Shown here piece after piece: positions 28,015 through 36,264 of a stretch of DNA of 64,000 nucleotides (position 1 is its first letter; every line of letters starts with the position of its first letter). The notes beneath the pieces were generated by a model that worked only from the letters and a program-made list of their open reading frames with translations, ran no database searches and was not told where the DNA came from. The stretch is from NCBI RefSeq assembly GCF_014656195.1, contig NZ_BNBY01000001.1, positions 234,642-298,641 on the forward strand, written 5' to 3'. Both the position numbers and the translations under genes were made by a program. This DNA comes from Kitasatospora xanthocidica (GTDB lineage Bacteria > Actinomycetota > Actinomycetes > Streptomycetales > Streptomycetaceae).

Positions 28015-28311
28015 GTGATCTTCAAGCGCATCGGCAATGGGCGGCCGTACCCGGATCACGGCCGGACGAGCACCCGACAGTGGGCTGACGTCGCCCCGCG
28101 TCCGGTGCGGCTCGACCAGCTGGTGACCACCAAGGGCCAACTCGACCTCGAAACCCTGCTGGCCGAGGACTCGACCTTCTACGGGGACCTCTTCGCCCAC
28201 GTGGTGAAGTGGCACGGCGACCTCTACCTGGAGGACGGGCTGCACCGGGCCGTACGGGCCGCGCTGCAGCAGCGCCAGGTGCTGCACGCCCGTGTCCTCG
28301 AAATGGAGTGA
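28015..28311 (+). CDS. Conserved small actinobacterial protein (often labelled VapB-like)
   Basis: 98 residues: MIFKRIGNGRPYPDHG, then TRQWADVAPRPVRLDQLVTT and FAHVVKWHGDLYLEDGLHRA. The family is strongly conserved in streptomycetes and sometimes annotated as a VapB-type antitoxin, but no toxin gene is adjacent, so that label is doubtful. The GTG at 28015 sits 9 bases after a TAGGCT box, implying a leaderless mRNA. It precedes the LytR C-terminal-domain gene. Confidence 0.8.
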   Translation: MIFKRIGNGRPYPDHGRTSTRQWADVAPRPVRLDQLVTTKGQLDLETLLAEDSTFYGDLFAHVVKWHGDLYLEDGLHRAVRAALQQRQVLHARVLEME

Positions 28312-28393
28312 CGGGCCGCCGGCACCGGGTTCGTCGCACCGACCACAGGCTTCCGGACCGCCCCCTCGCCACCCGGCGGAGGGCGGTCCGCGC

Positions 28394-28427
28394 GTACCCC
28401 GGTACCCCCTTTCGGGTACCGGGGTAC
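28394..28427. promoter_or_regulatory. 14-bp perfect inverted repeat (hairpin or operator)
   Basis: GTACCCCGGTACCC (28394-28407) and GGGTACCGGGGTAC (28414-28427) with a 6-nt loop. It lies 83 bp after the small-protein stop and 150 bp before the LytR-C gene, so it may be a terminator without a T tract or an operator; each arm is itself nearly palindromic. Confidence 0.55.
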
Positions 28428-28578
28428 TCCAGATGATGATCGTTTAGTACCTTCACCGCTGTACGGCACTACGCTGCTGACTACGGCCGCGACCAGGGGA
28501 TCCGCCCGCACCGGGGGATGCCCCTACCCGGCCGACCCGTCATCCCGACCCCGCCCCGGTACGAGGGGGAGACAAACC

Positions 28579-29277
28579 ATGAGCATGTTGACTCCCCAAG
28601 GCCTCAAGGGGAAGCAGTACCGCGTCACCGGCAACTCCTACCCGAGGCTGGGCCGCCCCCCGAAGAAGAGCCGCAAGGTGATCGCCGCCCTCGTCGGCCT
28701 GCTGACCCTGGCCCTGATCGCCCTCGGCGGCGTGCAGCTGTACGACATCTTCACGGGCCGGAACAAGGGCTCCTCCGCCCAGGCCTGCGCGACCCCGTCC
28801 GGCAAGCCGCTGGCCGCCCCGACACCGGGCGCCACCCCGGGCGCGCCGGGAGCCCCCGCCGCCTCCGGCGCGCCCGCCGCCGCCCAGGGCGACCCGCACG
28901 CCGTCCCGCAGCCCGCCACGGTCACCGTGAACATCTACAACGCCACCACCAAGGCCGGCCTGGCCGGGCGGACGGCCGAGGAGTTCAAGAAGCGCGGCTT
29001 CACCATCGGCAAGGTCGGCAACGCCCCGGCCGAGCTGGACAAGAAGGTGCCCGGCACCGCCCAGGTGATCGCCGGCCCGACCGGCGCCGGGGCCGGCACC
29101 CTGGTCGGCTCGCAGATCGCCGGGGCCACCGTCACCGCCGACGCCCGCACCGACACCAGCGTGGACTTCGTGATCGGCGACAGCTACAACGCCCTGCTGG
29201 ACGAGACCCAGGCGGCCGCCGCCCTCGCCCTGGCCACCAAGCCCTCCCCCACCCCGACCGCCACCGGCAGCTGCTGA
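28579..29277 (+). CDS. LytR C-terminal-domain membrane protein
   Basis: 232 residues: basic cytoplasmic N-terminus (1-32), one membrane helix (about 33-55, VIAALVGLLTLALIALGGVQ), an extracytoplasmic Pro/Ala/Gly linker (65-110) and a LytR_C domain (about 112-200: VTVNIYNATTKAGLAGRTAE, FVIGDSYNALL). Proteins of this kind accompany LCP enzymes that attach polymers to peptidoglycan; here no LCP catalytic domain is present. GAGGGGGAGA is 6-9 bases before the ATG. Confidence 0.88.
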   Translation: MSMLTPQGLKGKQYRVTGNSYPRLGRPPKKSRKVIAALVGLLTLALIALGGVQLYDIFTGRNKGSSAQACATPSGKPLAAPTPGATPGAPGAPAASGAPAAAQGDPHAVPQPATVTVNIYNATTKAGLAGRTAEEFKKRGFTIGKVGNAPAELDKKVPGTAQVIAGPTGAGAGTLVGSQIAGATVTADARTDTSVDFVIGDSYNALLDETQAAAALALATKPSPTPTATGSC

Positions 29278-29305
29278 CGCCCGGTACGGAACGGACACGG
29301 AACCA

Positions 29306-29348
29306 ACGACGAGGGCCCTCCGGCGCGCTGCCGGAGGGCCCTCGTCGT
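29306..29348. terminator. Bidirectional terminator between the LytR-C gene and upp
   Basis: Perfect 19-bp stem (29306-29324 with 29330-29348) and 5-nt loop GCGCT, placed between convergent genes; a short TTC follows on the plus strand. Confidence 0.88.
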
Positions 29349-29364
29349 TCTCTGCGGCCGGGAC

Positions 29365-30000
29365 TCAGCCCGCGGTGCCGTACAGCCGGTCGCCCGCGTC
29401 GCCGAGGCCCGGGACGATGTAGCCGTTCTCGTTGAGCCGCTCGTCCAGGGCGGCGGTGACCACGGTGACCGGCAGGTCCGCCAGCTCCCGCTTCATCACC
29501 TCGACGCCCTCGGGGGCGGCCAGCAGCACCACGGCGGTGACGTCGGTGGCGCCGCGCTCGATCAGCATCTTGATCGCGGCGACCAGGGTGCCGCCGGTGG
29601 CCAGCATCGGGTCGAGCACGTAGACCTGGCGGCCGGAGAGGTCGTCCGGCATCCGGGTCGCGTAGGTGGAGGCCTCCAGGGTCTCCTCGTTGCGGACCAT
29701 GCCGAGGAAGCCCACCTCGGCGGTCGGCAGCAGCCGGGTCATGCCGTCCAGCATGCCGAGACCGGCCCGCAGGATCGGCACCACCAGCGGGCGCGGGTAG
29801 CTGAGCCGGGTACCGAGCGTGACCGCCACGGGCGTGGTGATCTCCACCTCGTCGGTGCGGACGTCCCGGGTGGCCTCGTAGGCGAGGAGGGTCACCAGCT
29901 CGTCGGTCAGGCGACGGAAGGTCGGCGAGTCGGTGCGCTCGTCGCGCAGGGTGGAGAGCTTGTGGGCCACCAGGGGGTGGTCGACGACGTGGAGACGCAT
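29365..30000 (-). CDS. upp: Uracil phosphoribosyltransferase
   Basis: 211 residues, the normal length. The PRPP-binding loop is [11 protein letters not shown] (128-138), and the uracil-binding end has [26 protein letters not shown]. It salvages uracil to UMP with PRPP in the cytoplasm. ATG at 30000; single-gene unit ending at the shared terminator. Confidence 0.97.
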   Translation of the reverse strand: MRLHVVDHPLVAHKLSTLRDERTDSPTFRRLTDELVTLLAYEATRDVRTDEVEITTPVAVTLGTRLSYPRPLVVPILRAGLGMLDGMTRLLPTAEVGFLGMVRNEETLEASTYATRMPDDLSGRQVYVLDPMLATGGTLVAAIKMLIERGATDVTAVVLLAAPEGVEVMKRELADLPVTVVTAALDERLNENGYIVPGLGDAGDRLYGTAG

Positions 30001-30163
30001 GTACCGAGGTTAGCCCGGGTCTGGACGCCTGTACGACACGCCGGGCCCGATCCGGCCGCCGGACCGGGTGACTTCCCGGTGACACGCCGTGACCTGGGGT
30101 GAATGTCCGGACGGATGCGTCTCCTGTGGTATCAACCGGGCCGTTCTGGGAATGTCACGTCTT

Positions 30164-30388
30164 ATGACGAGCAACCCGAAGGCCGGGGGCGGCTCGGCGG
30201 ACGAGCCCGTCGTCGGCGCGGGCCCGCCGGGCGACCCTCCGGAGTCCGAGGCGGAGCGCCGCAGGCGGCGGGCCGTCTTCCTGCGCGAGCTCACCGAGGC
30301 ACGCGAACTGCGGGAGCGGGTCCAGCCCCGGCGGACCAAGGAACGGCGGATGCGCGAGGCGATGCGGATGCGAACCTTCCGGATCTGA
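30164..30388 (+). CDS. Small Arg/Glu-rich conserved-looking protein
   Basis: 74 residues: an Ala/Gly/Pro/Asp-rich first half and a highly charged helical second half (EAERRRRRAVFLRELTEARE, ending RMREAMRMRTFRI). The charged C-terminus resembles small streptomycete proteins of unknown function that end in a similar MRMRTFR motif. The start is uncertain: ATG at 30164 or 30152, with GGGAA 11 bases before the former. Possibly nucleic-acid binding. Confidence 0.5.
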   Translation: MTSNPKAGGGSADEPVVGAGPPGDPPESEAERRRRRAVFLRELTEARELRERVQPRRTKERRMREAMRMRTFRI

Positions 30389-30724
30389 CGGGCCTCCGAC
30401 GGGCTTCCGACCGGCCTCCGCCGGAGGCTCCGGCGGGACCTCCGACAGGGCCTCCGCCGTGGGCCCCGGCGGCCCCGGCGGGCGTTCGGAGCAAATTTCG
30501 ACCGGCTTCGGACCGTCCCGTCCCGGCTCCGCCCTCCGCCGCCCGGCCCTTCCGACACGACCTGCAAAGACGCGCTGCAGAACACCCCCCGCGCGGGCCG
30601 GCTTTCTGTCACGATTCCGATGGGACGGTCCGAACGGCGGACCGCCTCTGGCGCGGGGGCGGCCAGATTTCCGCGTTGCCCGAGCGCGCCGACGCCGAGA
30701 CCGATCATCTTGGGAGTGTCCCTG
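30389..30724. other. Non-coding interval before the tRNA-deaminase-associated gene
   Basis: 336 bp. The first 100 bp repeat GGCCTCCGAC/GGCTTCCGACC-like units and include a GCCTCCGCCGGAGGC hairpin (about 30413-30428) that may end the upstream gene. No coding frame is convincing. The ribosome site GGGAG of the next gene is at about 30712. Confidence 0.5.
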
Positions 30725-31261
30725 GTGGCGTACTTCGCTGCAGTGCTTGCTCGCACCGAGGACGGGTGGGATGTGAGCGAGACGGAACTCGACAACGTCG
30801 AAACCCTGGCCGATCTGGCCGATCTGGCCCGCGGCTCGTCGCAGGACGACGACAGCGTCCTGATCTTCATCGAACAGGAGGACTCCTGGTTCGCCATCGT
30901 CCGCGTGGACGGCGAGGACGACCCCAGGATCTTCGTGTCGGACGGCGCCGCCGCCGCCCGCAGCTCCTACGGCTCCGTCCTCACCGACGAGCTGGTCGAC
31001 CAGGCCGGCGAGAGCGAGTTCGGCGACCTGGACCACCTGCTGGACGAAGAGGCGCAGGCCCAGGACCAGGAGGACGAGGACGCCGAGCCGCACGGCGGCG
31101 TCCCGGTCGGCCCGCTCGGCGACTCCCACCTGCTCACCGAGTTCGGCCTGGCCTCCGACGCGCTGCTCGGGCTGAGCGGCGAGGGCGCGGTGCCGGGCGA
31201 CGCCCTGGAGGAGATCGCCGAGGCCCTGGGCTGCGGCGAGGTCCTGGAGGCCGTCCGGTAG
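30725..31261 (+). CDS. tRNA adenosine deaminase-associated protein
   Basis: 178 residues. It begins VAYFAAVLARTEDGWD and has a strongly acidic middle (LLDEEAQAQDQEDEDAEPHGG) and the C-terminal LLTEFGLASDALLGLSGEG. This is the protein family that consistently precedes tadA in streptomycetes; its function is unproven. The GTG at 30725 was chosen for the GGAG 9 bases upstream; a GTG at 30716 is an alternative. tadA follows 26 bp downstream. Confidence 0.85.
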   Translation: MAYFAAVLARTEDGWDVSETELDNVETLADLADLARGSSQDDDSVLIFIEQEDSWFAIVRVDGEDDPRIFVSDGAAAARSSYGSVLTDELVDQAGESEFGDLDHLLDEEAQAQDQEDEDAEPHGGVPVGPLGDSHLLTEFGLASDALLGLSGEGAVPGDALEEIAEALGCGEVLEAVR

Positions 31262-31287
31262 TCGCCGGATGCCCGACACTGGATGCC

Positions 31288-31815
31288 ATGCAGCCCGCAT
31301 CCACCGCGCAGACCGTCCCGTACGTCCCCCCGCTGCCCGCCCCCGTCCGCCCCGACCCGGTCCGCGACCGCTGGGCGGCGCCGATGCGCCTCGCCATGGC
31401 CGAGGCCGCCCTGGCGCCGGCCACCGGGGACGTCCCGGTCGGGGCGCTCGTCCTGGGCCCTGACGGCGAGGTGATCGGGCGCGGCCACAACGAGCGCGAG
31501 GCGGTCGGCGACCCGACCGCGCACGCCGAGGTGGTCGCGATCCGGCAGGCGGCCGAGGCGGTCGGGGAATGGCGGCTGAGCGGCTGCACGCTGGTCGTCA
31601 CCCTGGAGCCGTGCACGATGTGCGCCGGCGCCATCGTGCTCTCCAGGATCGACCGGGTGGTCTACGGCGCCCTCGACGAGAAGGCCGGCGCGGCCGGATC
31701 GCTCTTCGACGTGATGCGCGACCGCCGGCTCAACCATCGCCCCGAGGTGATCTGGGGCGTCCTCGCCGAGGAGTGCGGCGAGCAGTTGCGGGCCTTCTTC
31801 GACACCCACCGCTGA
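31288..31815 (+). CDS. tadA: tRNA(adenine34) deaminase
   Basis: 175 residues. The zinc cytidine-deaminase-type site is complete: HAE at 79-81 (H79 ligand, E81 proton shuttle) and PCTMC at 108-112 (C109, C112 ligands). It makes inosine at the wobble position of tRNA-Arg(ACG), and two copies of that tRNA are encoded in this window at 54.4-54.6 kb. The N-terminal 28 residues are a Pro-rich extension. Likely in one operon with the preceding gene. Confidence 0.95.
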   Translation: MQPASTAQTVPYVPPLPAPVRPDPVRDRWAAPMRLAMAEAALAPATGDVPVGALVLGPDGEVIGRGHNEREAVGDPTAHAEVVAIRQAAEAVGEWRLSGCTLVVTLEPCTMCAGAIVLSRIDRVVYGALDEKAGAAGSLFDVMRDRRLNHRPEVIWGVLAEECGEQLRAFFDTHR

Positions 31816-31881
31816 CCCCTCGCCGGGCTCCCGCCGATACGGATTTCGTGACCGCGCCACCCGTCCGGTAGAGTTCCCCTC

Positions 31882-31971
31882 GGTAGCGTGTCCGAGCGGC
31901 CAAAGGAGCACGCCTCGAAAGCGTGTGTGGGGGCAACTCCACCGTGGGTTCGAATCCCACCGCTACCGCCA
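31882..31971 (+). tRNA. tRNA-Ser (anticodon CGA)
   Basis: The acceptor stem GGTAGCG pairs with CGCTACC, followed by G and an encoded CCA. The anticodon loop is CTCGAAA flanked by CACGC/GCGTG. A long variable arm (GTGGGGGCAACTCCAC) is typical for tRNA-Ser, and the T loop TTCGAAT is normal. Confidence 0.97.
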
Positions 31972-31977
31972 GAAAGC

Positions 31978-32010
31978 CCGAGGGCCCGTCCGATCCGGAC
32001 GGGCCCTCGG
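31978..32010 (+). terminator. Terminator of tRNA-Ser(CGA)
   Basis: Perfect 15-bp stem (31978-31992 with 31996-32010) with an ATC loop, 6 bp after the tRNA. Confidence 0.88.
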
Positions 32011-32415
32011 CGTTTCCGCGCGACTACGGACGCGGAAAGGGCTCCGTACGCCGGGCCGATGACCACCGGTGCCCGGCCCGTACGGAGCCTGGAGGGGGGA
32101 GCGGCTCGGGGGACTGACCGCTCCCCCGGCGGAGTCCCACAACCGGCACCGCGTCGGGGGGAAGCCGCGGCGACCGGTCCCACAGCGGGGAGCTCCGGAT
32201 CCATGTACCGGGGATTCCTGCCAGATCCTCGGTACGTCGTCCATCCTGCCGCCCGGCCCTCGACCGGGCACCCGGAGAAAGGCCCCACTCGCGGGGACCT
32301 TCGTCCCCCCGGCCGAACGCGTCGCACACTTGATAGCCCGTCCGGGTGGATAAGCTGCCCCCTGCAGGCCGCTCGGGGACCGGGATGACGGCGGCCCACG
32401 GCTGGGAGGTCACCG
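32011..32415. other. Non-coding interval between tRNA-Ser and a small membrane gene
   Basis: 405 bp without a believable gene. At 32040-32089 there is a long inverted repeat (GGCTCCGTACG...CGTACGGAGCC with inner CGGGC/GCCCG), possibly a structured RNA or operator. A GGATAAG -10-like box lies near 32347 ahead of the next gene. Confidence 0.5.
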
Positions 32416-32580
32416 ATGGCGCAGGCGAAGAAGATCGGCATGGTCCTCCTGCTCGTCTTCGTGCTCTACTCGATCATCACGTCGCCGGCCCGCTCCGCCC
32501 AGCTCGTCCAGCTGGGCTTCGAGGGGATCTCGAACGCGGCCAAGGCGGTCGGCACCTTCATGACCGGGCTGATCAAGTAG
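32416..32580 (+). CDS. 54-residue membrane miniprotein
   Basis: ATG at 32416 has GGGAGGT 5 bases upstream, a strong ribosome site. The protein has a short basic start (MAQAKKIG), one hydrophobic helix (VLLLVFVLYSIITSP, about 10-24) and an amphipathic second half (FEGISNAAKAVGTFMTGLIK). It stands alone between tRNA-Ser and the Dabb gene. The layout resembles small conserved actinobacterial membrane peptides; the function is unknown. Confidence 0.75.
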   Translation: MAQAKKIGMVLLLVFVLYSIITSPARSAQLVQLGFEGISNAAKAVGTFMTGLIK

Positions 32581-32686
32581 CCGGCCGGGCCGCCCGCGCC
32601 CGGGTGGCGGACGGCCGTCCACCCGCCCGGCCGCACCGGCTACGGTGGGCGGGACCCTCCACCCCCGTCCGCGAGGAGCGGCAATC

Positions 32687-32980
32687 GTGATCCGGCACCT
32701 GGTCCTGTTCAAGCTCAACGAAGGCGTCAGCAAGGACGACGAGCGCGCGCTCGCCGGCGCCAAGGCGTTCGCCGAGCTCGGTTCGGTCATCCCCGAGCTG
32801 CGCGAGTGGGAGTGCGGCTGGAACACCACCGAGCGGGACATCGCGTACGACTACGCGATCAACAGCCTGGTCGAGGACCGCGAGGCCCTGCAGGCCTACC
32901 TGACCCACCCGGCCCATCAGGCCGCGGCGGGCCAGTGGCGCGAGTTCGCCACCTGGGTGATCGCCGACGTCGAGGTCTGA
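32687..32980 (+). CDS. Dabb-family (stress-responsive A/B barrel) protein
   Basis: 97 residues, one Dabb ferredoxin-like barrel: IRHLVLFKLNEGVS at the start, IAYDYAINSLVEDREALQAYLTHPAHQ in the middle, and FATWVIADVEV at the end. Members form dimers and include polyketide cyclases and stress proteins. The GTG at 32687 has GAGGAG 8 bases upstream. Confidence 0.9.
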   Translation: MIRHLVLFKLNEGVSKDDERALAGAKAFAELGSVIPELREWECGWNTTERDIAYDYAINSLVEDREALQAYLTHPAHQAAAGQWREFATWVIADVEV

Positions 32981-33042
32981 CCCGCCGTCCGACCCCCATC
33001 CCGTCCAGGGGCCGCGCGCGGCCCTTCCCCCGGACGGCCCGC

Positions 33043-33073
33043 GGCGCCCCGTCCGAATCCCGGACGGGGCGCC
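33043..33073 (+). terminator. Terminator after the Dabb gene
   Basis: Perfect 13-bp stem (33043-33055 with 33061-33073), loop AATCC, 62 bp past the Dabb stop. The rest of the 302-bp interval 32981-33282 holds only the promoter and ribosome site (GGGAGGGG at 33270-33277) of the sigma-factor gene; a CGGTTTTGCCGG dyad lies at about 33197-33208. Confidence 0.8.
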
Positions 33074-33282
33074 GTGCTCCGTCCCGGAACGATCCCCGCC
33101 GCGCCCCGCCGTCGGACCCGGTGAAGGCCGGGCACCCCACCAACACACCTCCACCGGGTGCTTGCCCGACCAGCGCCCGCCTTGTGATGCTATGACCGGT
33201 TTTGCCGGACATCGCGAGGTGGTGAATCAGCCGCGACACCCGATCCGCAGGGCCCGCCGTTGTCAACTTTGGGAGGGGTGAC

Positions 33283-34128
33283 GTGTCCGTGGACGAAGTG
33301 CTGGCTGCGATCATCAGCCCGGCCGGCGAACTCCGCCCGGACGGGCTGCGCGGCCCCGGTGGCAGGCCCGTCGTGGACGTCCGGACGCTGACCCGGGTGC
33401 TGTTCGAGCGGCTCGCCGAGCTGCCCGCCGACGCCCCCGAACGGGAACGGGTCCGGGCCGCCCTGATCGAGGTGAACATCCCACTGGTCCGCTACGCGGC
33501 CACCCGCTTCCGCAGCCGCAGCGAGCCGATGGAGGACGTCGTCCAGGTCGGCACCATCGGCCTGATCAACGCGATCGACCGCTTCGACCCCACCCGCGGC
33601 GTCCAGTTCCCCACCTACGCGCTGCCGACCATCCTGGGCGAGATCAAGCGCTACTTCCGGGACAACGTCCGCACCATGCACGTCCCGCGACGGCTCCAGG
33701 AGCTGTGGGTCCAGGTCAGCGGCGCCATGGAGGAGCTGACGGTGCTGCACGGGCGGGCGCCCAAGGTGCCCGAGATCGCCGCCAGCCTGCGGATCCCCGA
33801 GGAGGACGTCCGGGCCTGCCTGGACGCCGGGCGGGCCTACAACGCGGCCTCCCTGGAGGCCGCGCAGGAGCACGAGGGCGGGCTCGCCCTGCTCGACCGG
33901 CTCGGCTACGAGGACTCCGCGCTGGCCGAGGTCGAGCACCGCGACATGGTCCGCCACCTGCTGGTCCAGCTCCCCGAGCGGGAGCGCCGGATCGTGATGC
34001 TGCGGTTCTTCGCCAACCTCACCCAGTCCCAGATCAGCACCGAGCTGGGGATGTCCCAGATGCACGTCTCGCGGCTGCTGTCCCGGATCCTGACCCGGCT
34101 TCGGACCGGCAACTCATGGGAAGAGTGA
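33283..34128 (+). CDS. SigB/SigF-type RNA polymerase sigma factor
   Basis: 281 residues with sigma-70 regions 2 (about 60-130: [20 protein letters not shown]), 3 (about 135-200) and 4 (about 225-275: [20 protein letters not shown], then [13 protein letters not shown]). This composition is the group 3 SigB/SigF family that handles stress and morphological differentiation in streptomycetes. GTG start with GGAGGGG 4-10 bases upstream. No anti-sigma gene is adjacent. It is followed 143 bp later by a paralogue. Confidence 0.93.
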   Translation: MSVDEVLAAIISPAGELRPDGLRGPGGRPVVDVRTLTRVLFERLAELPADAPERERVRAALIEVNIPLVRYAATRFRSRSEPMEDVVQVGTIGLINAIDRFDPTRGVQFPTYALPTILGEIKRYFRDNVRTMHVPRRLQELWVQVSGAMEELTVLHGRAPKVPEIAASLRIPEEDVRACLDAGRAYNAASLEAAQEHEGGLALLDRLGYEDSALAEVEHRDMVRHLLVQLPERERRIVMLRFFANLTQSQISTELGMSQMHVSRLLSRILTRLRTGNSWEE

Positions 34129-34171
34129 GATTGCAGCGCGTTACCCCCACGTGACATCTTGCGACGTTCGG

Positions 34172-34197
34172 GTTTGCCGTGCACCGTGTTCCGGTAT
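34172..34197 (+). promoter_or_regulatory. SigB-type promoter of the second sigma factor
   Basis: GTTT (34172-34175), 16 bases, then CGGTAT (34192-34197) closely fits the GTTT-N14-16-GGGTAT consensus of SigB/SigF holoenzymes. It lies 75 bp before the second sigma-factor gene, suggesting that the first sigma factor, or the second itself, drives it. Confidence 0.6.
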
Positions 34198-34271
34198 GGA
34201 GGGGGAGGGCCCCGCCGGGAACCTCGGCGCGACGGTCCCCGTTCAACTGTCAGTCACGAGGGGGTGGGTGC

Positions 34272-35246
34272 ATGTCCGGAGAGCTGGGCACTGCGGAGAT
34301 CCACGCTGGTCAGGCCCGCGGCACGGCCGTCGCCGAGGCCCTGGTCCCGCGGCAGCGGGTCGAGTCGGTCGAACCGCCCGGCCCCGAGGCGGCACCCGGG
34401 ACGCCCCCCGACACCGCGTCCGGGCCGACCGGGCCGGCCACCTCCGGGCCGTCCGCCTCCGGGCCGTCCGGGTCGTCCGCCTCCGGACTGGACACCCGGA
34501 CGCTCTCCCGCTCGCTGTTCCTGCGGCTGGCCGCCCTGGAGCCCGGCAGCGAGGAGCACACCTACGTCCGCGACACCCTGATCGAGCTCAACCTGCCGCT
34601 GGTCCGGTACGCCTCCGCGCGCTTCCGCAGCCGCAACGAGCCGATGGAGGACATCGTCCAGGTCGGCACCATCGGCCTGATCAAGGCGATCGACCGCTTC
34701 GACCCCGAGCGGGGGGTGGAGTTCCCCACCTTCGCGATGCCCACCGTGGTCGGCGAGATCAAGCGCTTCTTCCGGGACACCAGCTGGTCGGTCCGGGTGC
34801 CCCGGCGGCTCCAGGAGCTGCGGCTGGCCCTCACCAAGGCCGGTGACGAGCTGTCCCAGCGTCTCGACCGCTCCCCCACCGTCGCCGAGCTGGCCACCTG
34901 CCTGGGCGTCAGCGAGGAGGACGTGGTCGAGGGCCTCGCGGTCGGCAACGCGTACACCGCCAGCTCGCTCGACTCCGGCTCCGGCGAGGAGGACAGCGAC
35001 GGGCCGCTGGCCGACCGGCTCGGCTACGAGGACCTCGCGCTGGAGGGCGTCGAGTACCGGGAGTCGCTCAAGCCGCTGCTGGCCAAGCTGCCGCCCCGCG
35101 AGCGCCGGATCATCATGCTGCGGTTCTTCGGCAACCTCACCCAGTCGCAGATCGGCGAGGAGATCGGGATCTCGCAGATGCACGTCTCCCGGCTGCTCAC
35201 CCGGACGCTCACCCAGCTCCGCGAGGGCCTGATCAGCGAGGGCTGA
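34272..35246 (+). CDS. SigB/SigF-type RNA polymerase sigma factor with disordered N-terminal extension
   Basis: 324 residues. Residues 30-75 are a Pro/Gly/Ala/Ser/Thr-rich stretch absent from its neighbour; regions 2 ([20 protein letters not shown]), 3 and 4 ([33 protein letters not shown]) follow. It is clearly paralogous to the gene 143 bp upstream, so the pair arose by tandem duplication. A SigB-type promoter precedes it. GAGGGGGTG lies 7 or more bases before the ATG at 34272. Confidence 0.93.
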   Translation: MSGELGTAEIHAGQARGTAVAEALVPRQRVESVEPPGPEAAPGTPPDTASGPTGPATSGPSASGPSGSSASGLDTRTLSRSLFLRLAALEPGSEEHTYVRDTLIELNLPLVRYASARFRSRNEPMEDIVQVGTIGLIKAIDRFDPERGVEFPTFAMPTVVGEIKRFFRDTSWSVRVPRRLQELRLALTKAGDELSQRLDRSPTVAELATCLGVSEEDVVEGLAVGNAYTASSLDSGSGEEDSDGPLADRLGYEDLALEGVEYRESLKPLLAKLPPRERRIIMLRFFGNLTQSQIGEEIGISQMHVSRLLTRTLTQLREGLISEG

Positions 35247-35257
35247 GCCGCCACCGC

Positions 35258-35326
35258 ACCGGCCACTACCGCGTCAGTCACCCCACCGGCCGCCACCGCG
35301 TCAGTCGCCGCACCGGCCGCCACCGG
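35258..35326. repeat. 27-bp tandem repeat (2.5 copies)
   Basis: Units beginning ACCGGCC(A/G)C(T/C)ACCGCGTCAGTC start at 35258, 35285 and 35312. The last copy merges into a terminator stem. The repeat occupies the short gap between the sigma-factor stop and the convergent phosphatase gene. Confidence 0.75.
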
Positions 35327-35336
35327 CCGGTGCGGC
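35307..35336. terminator. Hairpin terminator between convergent genes
   Basis: GCCGCACCGGCC (35307-35318) pairs perfectly with GGCCGGTGCGGC (35325-35336) over a 6-nt loop, 61 bp after the sigma-factor stop and 31 bp before the phosphatase stop. Confidence 0.75.
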
Positions 35337-35367
35337 CGCCCGCGCCGGGTCCGCGGCCGGCGGGGCG

Positions 35368-36264
35368 TCAGCTGCCGTCCAGCAGGTTGGCGCGCAGTCC
35401 GGCCAGCACGTCGTCGTCCAGCCCCAGGCCGTCCCGCCAGAACGGGCCGAAGCCGCCCCAGCCGACCTCGACCTCGGCGAAGGCCGCGTCCAGGTAGTCC
35501 GGGTCCGCCCGGAAGACCGGCAGCAGCAGCTCGGGCTCGCTCATCAGGCCGCGGGCGGCGAGGTCGGCCAGCACCCGGTCGACGACCGGGGCGGAGCGCT
35601 CGTTGGTGAGCAGGTAGTCGGCGAGGACGGTCTCGCGGTCCACTCCGAGGGCGGTCAGCAGGAGCGCGGCCGCCCAGCCGGTGCGGTCCTTGCCGGCCGT
35701 GCAGTGGAACAGCAGCGGCGGCCCCTCCGGGGCGGCCAGCAGCCGCAGCAGGCCGGCGAAGCGCTCGCGCGCCGACGGGTCCGTCACGAACCAGCGGTAG
35801 AGGCCGGTCATCATGGCGGCGGCCCGGCCCTCGCCGAGCAGGGCGCGCTGCCGCTGCGCGCTGCGGTCGGACAGGGTGTCCCTGATCATCAGGTAGATGT
35901 CGAAGTCCGTTGCCAGCAGCGGGAGGTGATGCCAGGCGACGCCCTCGGGCAGCCGGTCGGGGCCGGTGTCCCTGACCTCGTCCGCACTGCGCAGGTCCAC
36001 CACCCGGCGCAGGCCCAACTCGCCCAGCGGACCGAGGTCTTCGGCGGTGACGTGGTTCAGGCCGTCGCTGCGCAGGGCCACTCCGGGCCGCAACAACCGT
36101 CCGTCGGCGGCCCGGTAACCGCCGAGATCGCGGGCATTGACCGCGCCGCGCAGACCGAGACTCCGCCCGACCCGCTCGGCCCCGACCGACTCCGCCCCAC
36201 CCGGTTCCGGCGCCCTATTTCGTACGCCCCCGATTCTCCCGGACTCCGTCTGCTGATCGGCCAC
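35368..36264 (-). CDS. Tyrosine/dual-specificity phosphatase (Y_phosphatase3 family)
   Basis: 298 residues. The phosphatase P-loop is HCTAGKDRTG with C188 and R194; upstream NARDLGGYRAADGRLLRPGV and VVDLRSADEV are family hallmarks (PtpB/IphP-like). It dephosphorylates phospho-Tyr/Ser/Thr or possibly phosphoinositide; here probably cytoplasmic, with no signal peptide. GTG at 36264 was chosen for GGAGG 8 bases upstream. It is divergent from the exopolysaccharide locus. Confidence 0.9.
   Translation of the reverse strand: MADQQTESGRIGGVRNRAPEPGGAESVGAERVGRSLGLRGAVNARDLGGYRAADGRLLRPGVALRSDGLNHVTAEDLGPLGELGLRRVVDLRSADEVRDTGPDRLPEGVAWHHLPLLATDFDIYLMIRDTLSDRSAQRQRALLGEGRAAAMMTGLYRWFVTDPSARERFAGLLRLLAAPEGPPLLFHCTAGKDRTGWAAALLLTALGVDRETVLADYLLTNERSAPVVDRVLADLAARGLMSEPELLLPVFRADPDYLDAAFAEVEVGWGGFGPFWRDGLGLDDDVLAGLRANLLDGS

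Noticed and set aside
28015..28311. VapB-type antitoxin and hence a toxin-antitoxin system
   Set aside because: No toxin gene lies beside it, and the protein is a widely conserved single gene in streptomycetes.
31888..32388. A 166-codon plus-strand frame starting in tRNA-Ser
   Set aside because: It overlaps the tRNA and terminator, has no ribosome site and gives a low-complexity product.
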